From Rhodospirillales bacterium (GTDB lineage: Bacteria > Pseudomonadota > Alphaproteobacteria > Rhodospirillales_A > JACZKS01), in contig JABGRG010000051.1 of the NCBI GenBank assembly GCA_018648445.1, forward strand, positions 1 to 26,677: a DNA stretch of 26,677 nucleotides, in the 5' to 3' direction. The translations under genes were made by a program, and so were the position numbers. The notes under the pieces were generated by a model, which had not been told where the DNA came from, did no database searches, and worked only from the letters and a program-made list of their open reading frames with translations. Positions 7,395 through 14,718 of the stretch are shown here, piece after piece; position 1 is the stretch's first letter, and each line of letters opens with the position of its first letter.

Positions 7395-8822
7395 CACCTT
7401 GCTGGTGTGCAGCGCGAAAAAGAGGGCCGCGGCCAACAGGGCGGCCAGCGGTACGGTGACCAGCCAGGCCGAAACGATGGTCGCCAGGTGCCCGCGCCGG
7501 ACCAGCTTTTTCTTTTTCGCCCCCGCGCAGTGATTCTGCGTGATTTCACGCAGGAATCCGACCCCGAATATGCCGCCCACGGCGATGTGGGTGGAGCTGA
7601 CCGGAAGCCCCAACCCCGAGGCGATCAAAACCGTAATGGCTGCCGACAGGGCCACGCAAAAGGCGCGGACCGGATTGAGCTTGGTGATCTGTTCGCCGAC
7701 GGTGCGAATGAGTTTGGGGCCGAACAGGGCCAGGCCGACCGAGATGCCGACGGCCCCGACGATCAGCACCCACAACGGGATACCCACCTTCGCCGCCATG
7801 CCGCCCGTCGACAGCGCGCCGACAATGGCGGCCAGCGGCCCCACCGCGTTGGCCACGTCGTTGGCTCCGTGGGCGAACGATAGAAGCGCGGCCGCCGCGA
7901 TCAACGGCGCGGCAAAAAGGCCATGCACCGCCTTTTTGCGGTTTTCCAGGCCAACCGATTTGCGCGCGATAACGGGCCGGAAAAGCAGCCAGGAAAGGAA
8001 GAATACGGCCACGCCCGCGACGGCCACCATTTCCCCATCGAACTTCCAGACGCGTTTCAAGCCCTTGACCATCAGATACATGGCGAAGGCCGAACACATA
8101 ATGCCGACCAAGACCGGAACCCAGCGCCGCGCCGCCGCAATGCGGTCGGGCTGAAACAGGATGGTGTGCCTGACGAGGGTCAGAAAAAGCGCGGCGATGA
8201 CGCCGCCCATGACCGGCGAGATGACCCAGCTGGCGGCGATCTTGGCCATGGTTCCCCATTGCACGGCGCCCAAGCCAACGGCGGCGATCCCGGCTCCCAT
8301 GACACCGCCGACGATGGCGTGGGTCGTTGAAACCGGCGCGCCCACATAGGTAGCTAAGTTGAGCCACAGGGCGGCGGCCAGCAGGGCGGCCATCATGGCG
8401 GTTACGAAAATTCCGGTATCGTTCATGGCTGCCGGATCGATGATGCCTTTGGCGATGGTCGAAACCACATCGCCGCCCGCGACAACCGCACCCGCGGTTT
8501 CGCACACGGCGGCAATGACCAGCGCCCCAACCATGGTGATGGCGCGGGACCCGACCGCCGGACCCATATTGTTGGCGACGTCGTTGGCCCCGATATTGAG
8601 TGCCATGTAACCGCCGATGACCCCGGCGGCGACGATCAGCAGTCCACCTTCCGCAGCGCTGGAAATGAATGCCGTGGCAAAGAGAACGCCGACAAGGAAC
8701 ACCCCGGCCAGTCCGACGCGGATGTCGCCGCGCCCTTTGGTCTCGACTGCACGGCGCAGGCGGTTGGGGAGATAAACCGGCCTTTGAATCGCCGGATTTT
8801 GGGTTGATTGCGCCGCGATCAT
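7383..8822 (-). CDS. PiT-family inorganic phosphate transporter (downstream copy)
   Basis: A 479-residue membrane protein of the PiT family (low-affinity phosphate/cation symport). It carries the two inverted PiT signatures, [17 protein letters not shown] near the N-terminus and [17 protein letters not shown] in the C-terminal half, plus [18 protein letters not shown] and [13 protein letters not shown]. Start ATG 8822 has GAGG about five bases upstream. A short basic stretch (KKKKLVRR) precedes the last membrane segment. It is closely related along its whole length to the gene at 9013-10554, so the pair arose by tandem duplication. A Pho-box-like site lies 116 bases upstream. No adjacent phoU-like regulator (DUF47) is present. 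Confidence 0.93.
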   Translation of the reverse strand: MIAAQSTQNPAIQRPVYLPNRLRRAVETKGRGDIRVGLAGVFLVGVLFATAFISSAAEGGLLIVAAGVIGGYMALNIGANDVANNMGPAVGSRAITMVGALVIAAVCETAGAVVAGGDVVSTIAKGIIDPAAMNDTGIFVTAMMAALLAAALWLNLATYVGAPVSTTHAIVGGVMGAGIAAVGLGAVQWGTMAKIAASWVISPVMGGVIAALFLTLVRHTILFQPDRIAAARRWVPVLVGIMCSAFAMYLMVKGLKRVWKFDGEMVAVAGVAVFFLSWLLFRPVIARKSVGLENRKKAVHGLFAAPLIAAAALLSFAHGANDVANAVGPLAAIVGALSTGGMAAKVGIPLWVLIVGAVGISVGLALFGPKLIRTVGEQITKLNPVRAFCVALSAAITVLIASGLGLPVSSTHIAVGGIFGVGFLREITQNHCAGAKKKKLVRRGHLATIVSAWLVTVPLAALLAAALFFALHTSKVSAF

Positions 8823-8937
8823 TCAAACCTCGCGTGGCCTTGGCGGGAGCGCTTTCGCCCTTTGGCCCTTTTGCTGTCAATCCTCCAATGGTGTCGAATC
8901 GCGCGCCGCGAATCCACGCGAGACTTTTGAATTATTT

Positions 8938-8955
8938 TTGACGTAGATGTGACAG
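8938..8955 (-). promoter_or_regulatory. Candidate Pho box upstream of the downstream PiT gene
   Basis: On the minus strand CTGTCAC-ATCT-ACGTCAA, 18 bases, fits the PhoB pattern of two CTGTCAT-like heptamers four bases apart. The first half is strong and the second retains GTCA. An A/T-rich stretch that could serve as -10 follows. It lies between the upstream gene's terminator and this gene's start. Confidence 0.5.
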
Positions 8956-8972
8956 ATTGATGACGCGCAAGG

Positions 8973-9004
8973 AAAAGCCCTGGTCGCCTCCGACGCCGGG
9001 CCTT
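8973..9004 (-). terminator. Probable intrinsic terminator of the upstream PiT gene
   Basis: About ten bases after the stop at 9013, the minus strand folds as AAA-G-GCCC ... GGGC-TTTT with one bulged G. An inner GTCG/CGAC stem sits within it. The GC-rich stem and four Ts suit a modest intrinsic terminator, giving the downstream copy its own transcription unit. Confidence 0.5.
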
Positions 9005-9012
9005 TCATCAAA

Positions 9013-10554
9013 TTAAAATGGCATTTCCTTGCCGTAGTGCAGCACGAAGAACAGGAACGCGGCCAGGAATGCGGCCAGGGGCACGGTGACCAGCCAGGCG
9101 GCGATGATCGTGGTCACGTGCTTGCGGCGCACCAGCTTGCGTTTTTTCTTCTTCTTTTTCGGTTTGGCGGGGATGGTGATTTCCGTCGCTATCGCCGCCC
9201 CGACCGGTTGCGCCACCAAAGGAGCTTCCGGTTGCAGCCGGGCGGCGCGCGCCGCTGAAATCCGGTAGTGCAGAACCTCGCGCAGGAAACCAACGCCGAA
9301 CACGCCGCCCACGGCAATGTGGGTGGAACTGACCGGAAGGCCCAGAGCGGACGCGATCAAAACGGTAATGGCCGCCGACAAAGCCACGCAAAAGGCGCGG
9401 ATCGGATTGATCTTGGTAATCTTCTCGCCAACGGTGCGCACAAGGCGCGGGCCGAAAATGCCCAGCCCGATGGAAATACCCAGGCCGCCGATAATGAGAA
9501 CCCAGATCGGCACGACGACCTTTGCGGTGATCTCGCCCGATGTCAGCGAGCCGACGATGGCAGCCAGCGGCCCGACCGCGTTGGCCACGTCATTGGCGCC
9601 GTGGGCGAAGGTCAGCAGCCCGGCAGCGCAAATCAGGGGCACCGCAAACAGCCCGTGAACGGCCTTTTTGCGGTTTTCAAGACCGACCGACTGACGTGCG
9701 ATAAAGGGCCGCACGGCAAACCACGAAAGAAGGAATACGGCAACGCCCGCGACGGCGACCATTTCCCCGTCAAACTTCCAGACACGCTTCAAACCCTTGA
9801 CCATCAGATACATGGCGAAGGCCGAGCACATGATGCCGACCAGAACCGGAACCCAGCGCCGCGCCGCCGCGATGCGGTCGGGCTTGAACAAAATGGTGCG
9901 TCTGACCAGGGTCAGGAACAACGCGGCGATGATGCCGCCCATGAGCGGCGAGATCACCCAACTGGCGGCGATCTTGGCCATGGTGATCCAATTAACGGCC
10001 GAAATTCCGGTGGCCGCGATCCCGGCCCCCATGACGCCGCCGACGATGGCGTGGGTTGTCGAAACCGGCGCGCCCACATAGGTCGCCAGATTGAGCCACA
10101 GGGCGGCGGCCAGAAGGGCTGCCATCATGGCCGTGATGAAAATGCCGATGTCGGGCATTAGCGAGGGGTCGATAATGCCCTTGGAGATGGTCGAAACCAC
10201 GTCGCCGCCGGCAATGACGGCGCCCGCCGTGTTGCCGACCGCGGCGATGAGCAGCGCACCGCCCATGGTAATGGCGCGCGATCCCACCGCTGGGCCCATG
10301 CTGTTGGCCACGTCATTGGCCCCGATATTGAGCGCCATGTAGCCGCCGATGACGCCTGCGGCGACAATCAGCAGCCCGCCTTCGGTGGCGCTTGAGATAA
10401 AAGCGGTGGCGATCAGGACGCCAACGAGAAAAGCACCCGCCAGTCCCACGCGGAGGCCCGTTTTTCCTTCGGCCTCGACGGCGTTGCGCAGGCGGTTTGC
10501 GCGATAGATTGTTTTTTGGACCAGGGTGTAGTCCGGTGTTTGCGCGGCGTTCAA
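9013..10554 (-). CDS. PiT-family inorganic phosphate transporter (upstream copy)
   Basis: A 513-residue paralogue of the neighbouring transporter with the same signatures ([34 protein letters not shown], the two STTHA/SSTHIA loops). I place the start at TTG 10554. It has GAGGG four bases upstream, and the resulting N-terminus (MNAAQ..., then NRLRNAVE) aligns with that of the sister protein (MIAAQ..., then NRLRRAVE). The frame is open to an ATG at 10656, but that ATG lies inside a Pho-box-like site and the extra residues have no counterpart. The copy carries an extra cytoplasmic loop of about 30 residues rich in Ala, Pro and Lys (KPKKKKKKRKLVRRK), absent from the sister. Confidence 0.93.
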   Translation of the reverse strand: MNAAQTPDYTLVQKTIYRANRLRNAVEAEGKTGLRVGLAGAFLVGVLIATAFISSATEGGLLIVAAGVIGGYMALNIGANDVANSMGPAVGSRAITMGGALLIAAVGNTAGAVIAGGDVVSTISKGIIDPSLMPDIGIFITAMMAALLAAALWLNLATYVGAPVSTTHAIVGGVMGAGIAATGISAVNWITMAKIAASWVISPLMGGIIAALFLTLVRRTILFKPDRIAAARRWVPVLVGIMCSAFAMYLMVKGLKRVWKFDGEMVAVAGVAVFLLSWFAVRPFIARQSVGLENRKKAVHGLFAVPLICAAGLLTFAHGANDVANAVGPLAAIVGSLTSGEITAKVVVPIWVLIIGGLGISIGLGIFGPRLVRTVGEKITKINPIRAFCVALSAAITVLIASALGLPVSSTHIAVGGVFGVGFLREVLHYRISAARAARLQPEAPLVAQPVGAAIATEITIPAKPKKKKKKRKLVRRKHVTTIIAAWLVTVPLAAFLAAFLFFVLHYGKEMPF

Positions 10555-10638
10555 AATTCCCTCTGTTTTATCCGTTGATTTCGCCGAGGATGTAGACCGC
10601 GCGCCGCCGCAATTCCATGCACGATTTTTTAAGTTTTT

Positions 10639-10656
10639 GTGACAGTGGCGTAACAT
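10639..10656 (-). promoter_or_regulatory. Candidate Pho box upstream of the first PiT gene
   Basis: On the minus strand ATGTTAC-GCCA-CTGTCAC, 18 bases, matches the PhoB pattern: two TGTYAC halves exactly 11 bases apart. An A-rich stretch follows where a -10 would lie. It is 84 bases upstream of the TTG start. Confidence 0.6.
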
Positions 10657-10721
10657 CTGGGGCCTTGACGTTTGGGCCTAAAAACGTCCGGCATCGACGA
10701 TCAAGGGGTTCGGGTTAAGTA

Positions 10722-10749
10722 TTGAAACGACCCGGAACGGACATAGAAT
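10722..10749 (+). promoter_or_regulatory. Plus-strand promoter-like sequence in the PiT-kinase gap
   Basis: TTGAAA (10722-10727), 16 bases, TAGAAT (10744-10749). Both hexamers are close to sigma-70 consensus. No gene follows on the plus strand. A transcript would run into the structured region 10770-10871 and then antisense to the 3' end of the hybrid kinase. Confidence 0.4.
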
Positions 10750-10769
10750 ATGACCGGTTTCCCAGCGTT

Positions 10770-10871
10770 TCAGGGGCAGCACATTGTCGAAAATATTTTT
10801 CTAGGGAAAGGCGTCCGCTTCAACCCGCATAGCAGACCAGCTTCAGGATTATCACTGAAGCCGGCCCCTGA
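10770..10871. other. Structured intergenic element, possible small RNA or 3' UTR structure
   Basis: TCAGGGGC (10770-10777) is perfectly complementary to GCCCCTGA (10864-10871). Inside that pair is a hairpin GCTTCAG (10840-10846), loop GATTATCA, CTGAAGC (10855-10861). The fold can form on either strand: as a plus-strand RNA from the promoter-like sequence upstream, or as the 3' end of the hybrid kinase message. There is no clear T-run, so it is not a standard terminator. Confidence 0.35.
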
Positions 10872-10884
10872 CCCGAAGCAGAAC

Positions 10885-13791
10885 TCAAAGAGCCTTTATG
10901 TAGTCGGTAACTTTCCGCATGACGCCCGCCAGGTCCGGAGTTGCCTTATCAATCTCACCCCAGTCTTCGGCCTTGCCAGCCGCTTCGAGGGTTTGGCACA
11001 AATTGGCCAGATCGTTGGCACCGACGCTTCGCGAAGACGACTTGAGTTTGTGCGCGGCGGCCGCGACGCCGTTCGCCGAGCGACTGGCATAAGCGGCCTC
11101 AATTTCTTCAACGTTGGAGGTGGCCGGGTCCACGAAATCCTTCAGGATTTCACGGAGTGTGCCCTCGTCGTCGCCGAAAACGTCCTTCAGGGCGGACGGA
11201 TCTATTGCACCATTTTCCCCGTTGCCGCCGTTGCCGGACGCGCTCGTCTTCGAGGTGCCCGGTTCGGACTCCGGTTCCTCCGTCTCCACGGCCTCTACGG
11301 GTTTGTAAATCGGCATCCATTTTTTGAGCATTGCTTTTAGATCGTCCATCTTCAGCGGCTTGGAAAGATAGTCGTCCATTCCGTTGGCAATGCACCTTTG
11401 GGCCTCGCCTTCGAGAGCGTTGGCCGTTACCGCAATGATGGGTGCGCGCTTGCCTGAACCCAATTCGTCGCTACGAATTGCAGCGGTCAATTCGAAACCA
11501 TCCATGTGGGGCATGTGGCAATCGCACAGCAGCAAACCGTAATCGCGTTCCCGCCAGGCCTTTAAGCCGAGCTTGCCGTCGTCCGCAATTTCACAGGTAT
11601 AACCCAGCATTTTGAGTTGACGCTGAATAACATTTTGATTGGTAATGTTATCCTCGGCCAACAGAATTAACGTGCCTTGAGCCAAAGCCTCTTCTACTGA
11701 CAAAGCAACGTAAGTCTTGGGGATTTCGTTCCCGACATCCGATTTTACGAGCGGACTGGCGCGGCCAACGGCCACGGCCACGGCATTTATAAGTTGCAAT
11801 TGACGCAAGGGGTTGCCATCCAGCGTCACAATATCGGGGGCTTGGATGCGCGCGCTACGCCGTTGACCATCCAACATCAACAGAAACTTTGTGCGTTCCG
11901 ACGCGTACTTCTCCGCCATATCGAGCTGGCGGGTTTCACTCAGGTTGAAGTCAAACGCAATAATATCGAAGACCTTGTTGTCACCTTGGAGGGCCGATAT
12001 TTTCTCGTCGACATCTGCATCGCTGGAAGCAATTTGCACTTTGGCGTTCCAGTGCTCCAAATAGCGTTTGACGGAATAGCCAAGCATTTCGCTCGCCGTG
12101 ACGACCAACACCTGAATTCCATCCAAATCGGTGCCGCTGGATTTCGTCGCTTCCCCATCGCCCTGGGCCAAGGGGATTTCGACAGCAAATGTCGAACCCA
12201 AACCTAGCTGGCTCTCGACAGTAATCTTTCCGCCCATCTTGTTGGTCAGGCCCTTGCAAATGGTCAATCCGAGACCCGTTCCACCGAAACGCCGCGTCGT
12301 GGAACTATCTGCCTGGGTAAACGCTTCAAACAAATGGTCTTGAGCGTCTTGCGAAATCCCAATGCCATTATCAACAACCGAAATCTTAACTCGCGTGCCC
12401 TCCCCGTCTGCTGACATTCTATCCGCCCGGACGGTCACTTCGCCTTCCTCGGAAAATTTTACGGCGTTACCTGTTAGATTGAAGATGATTTGTCGAAGGC
12501 GCACAGGATCGCCAAGCAAGGTTTGGGGAATATCCGGATCGACATACGTGATGATTTGAACGTTCTTTCGCGAGGCGTTGGGTGAAATCGTGGCCGCGGC
12601 TCCTTCGAGTACGTCAACAATTGACAGGGGAACGCTTTCAATATCCAGTTTCCCGGCTTCAATTTTTGAAAAGTCGAGAATATCGTTAATAACCGTCAGC
12701 AGCGAATTGCCGGAATCTTTGATCGTATTCAGCATTAAGTGCTGCTCTTCGCTTAGATTGGTCTGCGAAAGCAAATCCGCCATTCCCACGACCCCATTCA
12801 TGGGCGTTCTGATTTCGTGGCTCATGGAGGCGAGAAACTCTCCCTTCGCTTTGGTGGCTTGCTCGGCCGTGTCTAACGCGACCTCAAGCTCCACCGAGCG
12901 GTCCTCAGCCTTTTTGCGTAATGTTTCCACCTCTTCCGCGATACGCTTTCTGTCAGCAATGTCTAACTCAATGGATTCTGCCATTTTATTGAAAGTGGAG
13001 GCCAGCACACCGATTTCGTTTGTCGCTTCAATATCGGCGCGTTGTTGATAGTCGCCGTCAGCCATGCTGCTGGCTTTCCGCGTGAGTTCTTCTATGGGCG
13101 CGACAATTTGCTTTTTGCCCCACATAAATTCAAACAGCGTTGCCGCCATAATGATAAACAGCAGAAATCCATAGTTCCGGTAGAGTTGTATTTCTTTGGA
13201 ATCTAGCTCTTCCGCTTCACGATTGGCGCGCTGATCGATTGTGGTTGCAAACACATCAATCGAACGCAACGCCTCGGCCTTGGCCAACGAATGGGCTTCG
13301 CCATGAAGAAGCTGGATAGCCTTAGATGCATTTCCCGATTCGACGATCACAATGGCTTTGTTTTCGAACTCCACCAGTGCTGCGGTAAGTTTCTGAACCT
13401 CCTGCAACTTAACCAATTCCGTGGAGGTCTTTCCTTCCTCACTCGTTGGCTCGACAGTGTTCCCCGCCTCAAAAATAGCGGCAATCCGAGTGCCAACGAC
13501 CGTGCTGTCGTTCAGAGGCTGTGGCAGTATGACAAGTTGGGCGGCGCGGAGTTTTACATAGGACTCGAGAAATTCAGGGTTGGCCGTGGCCGCATAGGTG
13601 CGAACGACATCCGTTAGCTCATCGGAGTTGCTGCGAAGTTGATCGGCTAGCTTAAATGCGGCAGATCTGCGTTGTTCGCTTTCGAATAACTCCGTGCTGA
13701 TATTGTTGTGCATCAAGGTAAGCGTTATCAGGCTCGCAATGATCAGCATCGACAGCAGCAAGCTGCGATTTGATGTTTGCCGAATTTGCAT
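10885..13791 (-). CDS. Hybrid sensor histidine kinase with HAMP, pseudo-receiver, receiver and HPt domains
   Basis: A 968-residue inner-membrane multistep phosphorelay kinase. Membrane segments at about 9-31 and 205-224 bracket a periplasmic, mostly helical sensor region. HAMP follows (about 225-280), then a coiled coil, HisKA with H325 ([14 protein letters not shown]), and HATPase with the N box near 438-442, DNGIG at 475 and GGTGLGL at 503-509. Residues 558-678 look like a degenerate receiver. A complete receiver follows with E713/D714, phosphoacceptor D757, T789 and K811. A Ser/Gly/Asn-rich linker (about 835-862) leads to an HPt domain with H914 ([13 protein letters not shown]). The layout resembles BarA-type kinases. 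ATG 13791 has AAGGGG eight bases upstream. It probably forms an operon with the 5TMR-like gene 26 bases upstream. No obvious output partner is adjacent, so its target is unknown. Confidence 0.94.
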   Translation of the reverse strand: MQIRQTSNRSLLLSMLIIASLITLTLMHNNISTELFESEQRRSAAFKLADQLRSNSDELTDVVRTYAATANPEFLESYVKLRAAQLVILPQPLNDSTVVGTRIAAIFEAGNTVEPTSEEGKTSTELVKLQEVQKLTAALVEFENKAIVIVESGNASKAIQLLHGEAHSLAKAEALRSIDVFATTIDQRANREAEELDSKEIQLYRNYGFLLFIIMAATLFEFMWGKKQIVAPIEELTRKASSMADGDYQQRADIEATNEIGVLASTFNKMAESIELDIADRKRIAEEVETLRKKAEDRSVELEVALDTAEQATKAKGEFLASMSHEIRTPMNGVVGMADLLSQTNLSEEQHLMLNTIKDSGNSLLTVINDILDFSKIEAGKLDIESVPLSIVDVLEGAAATISPNASRKNVQIITYVDPDIPQTLLGDPVRLRQIIFNLTGNAVKFSEEGEVTVRADRMSADGEGTRVKISVVDNGIGISQDAQDHLFEAFTQADSSTTRRFGGTGLGLTICKGLTNKMGGKITVESQLGLGSTFAVEIPLAQGDGEATKSSGTDLDGIQVLVVTASEMLGYSVKRYLEHWNAKVQIASSDADVDEKISALQGDNKVFDIIAFDFNLSETRQLDMAEKYASERTKFLLMLDGQRRSARIQAPDIVTLDGNPLRQLQLINAVAVAVGRASPLVKSDVGNEIPKTYVALSVEEALAQGTLILLAEDNITNQNVIQRQLKMLGYTCEIADDGKLGLKAWRERDYGLLLCDCHMPHMDGFELTAAIRSDELGSGKRAPIIAVTANALEGEAQRCIANGMDDYLSKPLKMDDLKAMLKKWMPIYKPVEAVETEEPESEPGTSKTSASGNGGNGENGAIDPSALKDVFGDDEGTLREILKDFVDPATSNVEEIEAAYASRSANGVAAAAHKLKSSSRSVGANDLANLCQTLEAAGKAEDWGEIDKATPDLAGVMRKVTDYIKAL

Positions 13792-13817
13792 TTAGAACCC
13801 CTTGTTGCCGACGCGTC

Positions 13818-14414
13818 TTAGCTGAAACCTTCGACGCCATCTTTCCTATGCTGCTGGAACAAAAGGGATAATATCGTGCTGACAACGGGAAACAGGACCA
13901 ACAATGGAATCGCAATATTACTCACGACCACAGGCCCCTTTCCACCGGGTAAAACGACATAAAGCAAACCCAAAATCGCCAACTCAACCGTTATGCCGAA
14001 GATGTACTGCAAATACAATTTGAAGGTTATTTCGTATTTTACAAGCACGTACCTCCAGGCAAGGCCCATCAGTATCGAAACAATGACGGTATAAACACCT
14101 GGGACACCCCCTGCGCCACCCTGGTAGTATCGGTATGATGCACAAATTATTCCACCGATGACGACTATTCTCCAATTAAGAAATACCGCACAGCAGCTCA
14201 ATAAAACCCAGCGAGCGTCAACGAAAATCCCTTTGTAAAGGTTAATGGGGTTGCTCAATATCGCGACAGAGATCAGCCCAATCGCGATTCCAGATACCCA
14301 AATCTCAATCGTGTTACTGGGAAATTTTACATTTGTTGTCGCGAACTCATACACGCTAACCAGGGCAAGCAAAATTAGGGAGCTAAATACAAAATCTAAG
14401 AAAAATGTGCTCAT
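13818..14414 (-). CDS. Stand-alone 5TMR-LYT-like membrane sensor protein
   Basis: A 198-residue protein of about six hydrophobic segments. The centre (FVDARWVLL ... GIICASYRYYQGGAGG ... GVYTVIVSILMG) follows the pattern of the 5TMR-LYT domain: Asp-Arg before a membrane helix, then an Arg-Tyr and Gly-rich loop, as in LytS-type and YhcK-type sensors. Unlike those proteins it has no catalytic domain; it ends in a short charged tail. I chose ATG 14414 because GAGGAGA lies eight bases upstream; the frame is open to 14489 without a site. It is followed after 26 bases by the hybrid kinase, so it may act as a separate sensing or ligand-binding partner. By eye the gene is AT-richer than its neighbours. 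The 5TMR assignment is by pattern, not by alignment. Confidence 0.8.
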   Translation of the reverse strand: MSTFFLDFVFSSLILLALVSVYEFATTNVKFPSNTIEIWVSGIAIGLISVAILSNPINLYKGIFVDARWVLLSCCAVFLNWRIVVIGGIICASYRYYQGGAGGVPGVYTVIVSILMGLAWRYVLVKYEITFKLYLQYIFGITVELAILGLLYVVLPGGKGPVVVSNIAIPLLVLFPVVSTILSLLFQQHRKDGVEGFS

Positions 14415-14498
14415 ACTACAATTCTCCTCAGAAGACGGTCGGGGCCCGGAGATACAAAAAAACTCCCCCTCCGAAATCTCTGGAATCATCCTAACATC

Positions 14499-14526
14499 AT
14501 AATATTCAGAGTAAACGAGCTTTCAA
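14499..14526 (-). promoter_or_regulatory. Promoter for the 5TMR sensor-hybrid kinase operon
   Basis: TTGAAA (14526-14521), 16 bases, TATTAT (14504-14499) on the minus strand, close to sigma-70 consensus. It predicts a leader of about 78 bases ending in the strong GAGGAGA ribosome-binding site. No other promoter is evident before the kinase gene, supporting co-transcription. Confidence 0.55.
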
Positions 14527-14661
14527 GGCAACGTCTGCTTATGGGGGCTAACCGGAAGTCATTGTTGTGGGTCGGTGAAAAAGGCCGTCGCCGTTTAGAG
14601 AAATTCTTCCAGCGGAAGCCGGGAATGAACGTCTGGAAAAAGACAAAAAACGGTCGGGCCG

Positions 14662-14691
14662 AAAAAAACCCCGGCATCACCGATGCCGGGG
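14662..14691 (-). terminator. Intrinsic terminator of maeB
   Basis: On the minus strand CCCCGGCATC, loop GGT, GATGCCGGGG forms a perfect 10-bp stem, extendable by two A-T pairs, followed by seven Ts. It starts 28 bases after the maeB stop codon. Confidence 0.92.
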
Positions 14692-14718
14692 GTTGTCTCA
14701 GAAACGCGAAAGAAAAAA

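Larger units (their letters stand above)
14415..14718. other. Intergenic region between maeB and the sensor-kinase pair
   Basis: Contains the sensor promoter (14499-14526) and the maeB terminator (14662-14691). Between them, 14527-14661 shows nothing I can assign; a plus-strand open frame there runs through the terminator and looks spurious. Confidence 0.6.

Noticed and set aside
7546..8880. Long minus-strand frame (444 codons) overlapping the downstream PiT gene
   Set aside because: Its product is Arg/Gly/His-rich, without domains, and is the shifted frame of a GC-rich membrane-protein gene.
10555..10656. Longer N-terminus for the upstream PiT protein
   Set aside because: The upstream ATG lies inside the Pho-box-like site and has no ribosome-binding site; TTG 10554 has one and aligns with the sister protein.
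10840..10861. Intrinsic terminator for the hybrid kinase
   Set aside because: The hairpin is real (7-bp stem) but lacks a following T-run on the minus strand, so it is reported only as part of a structured element.
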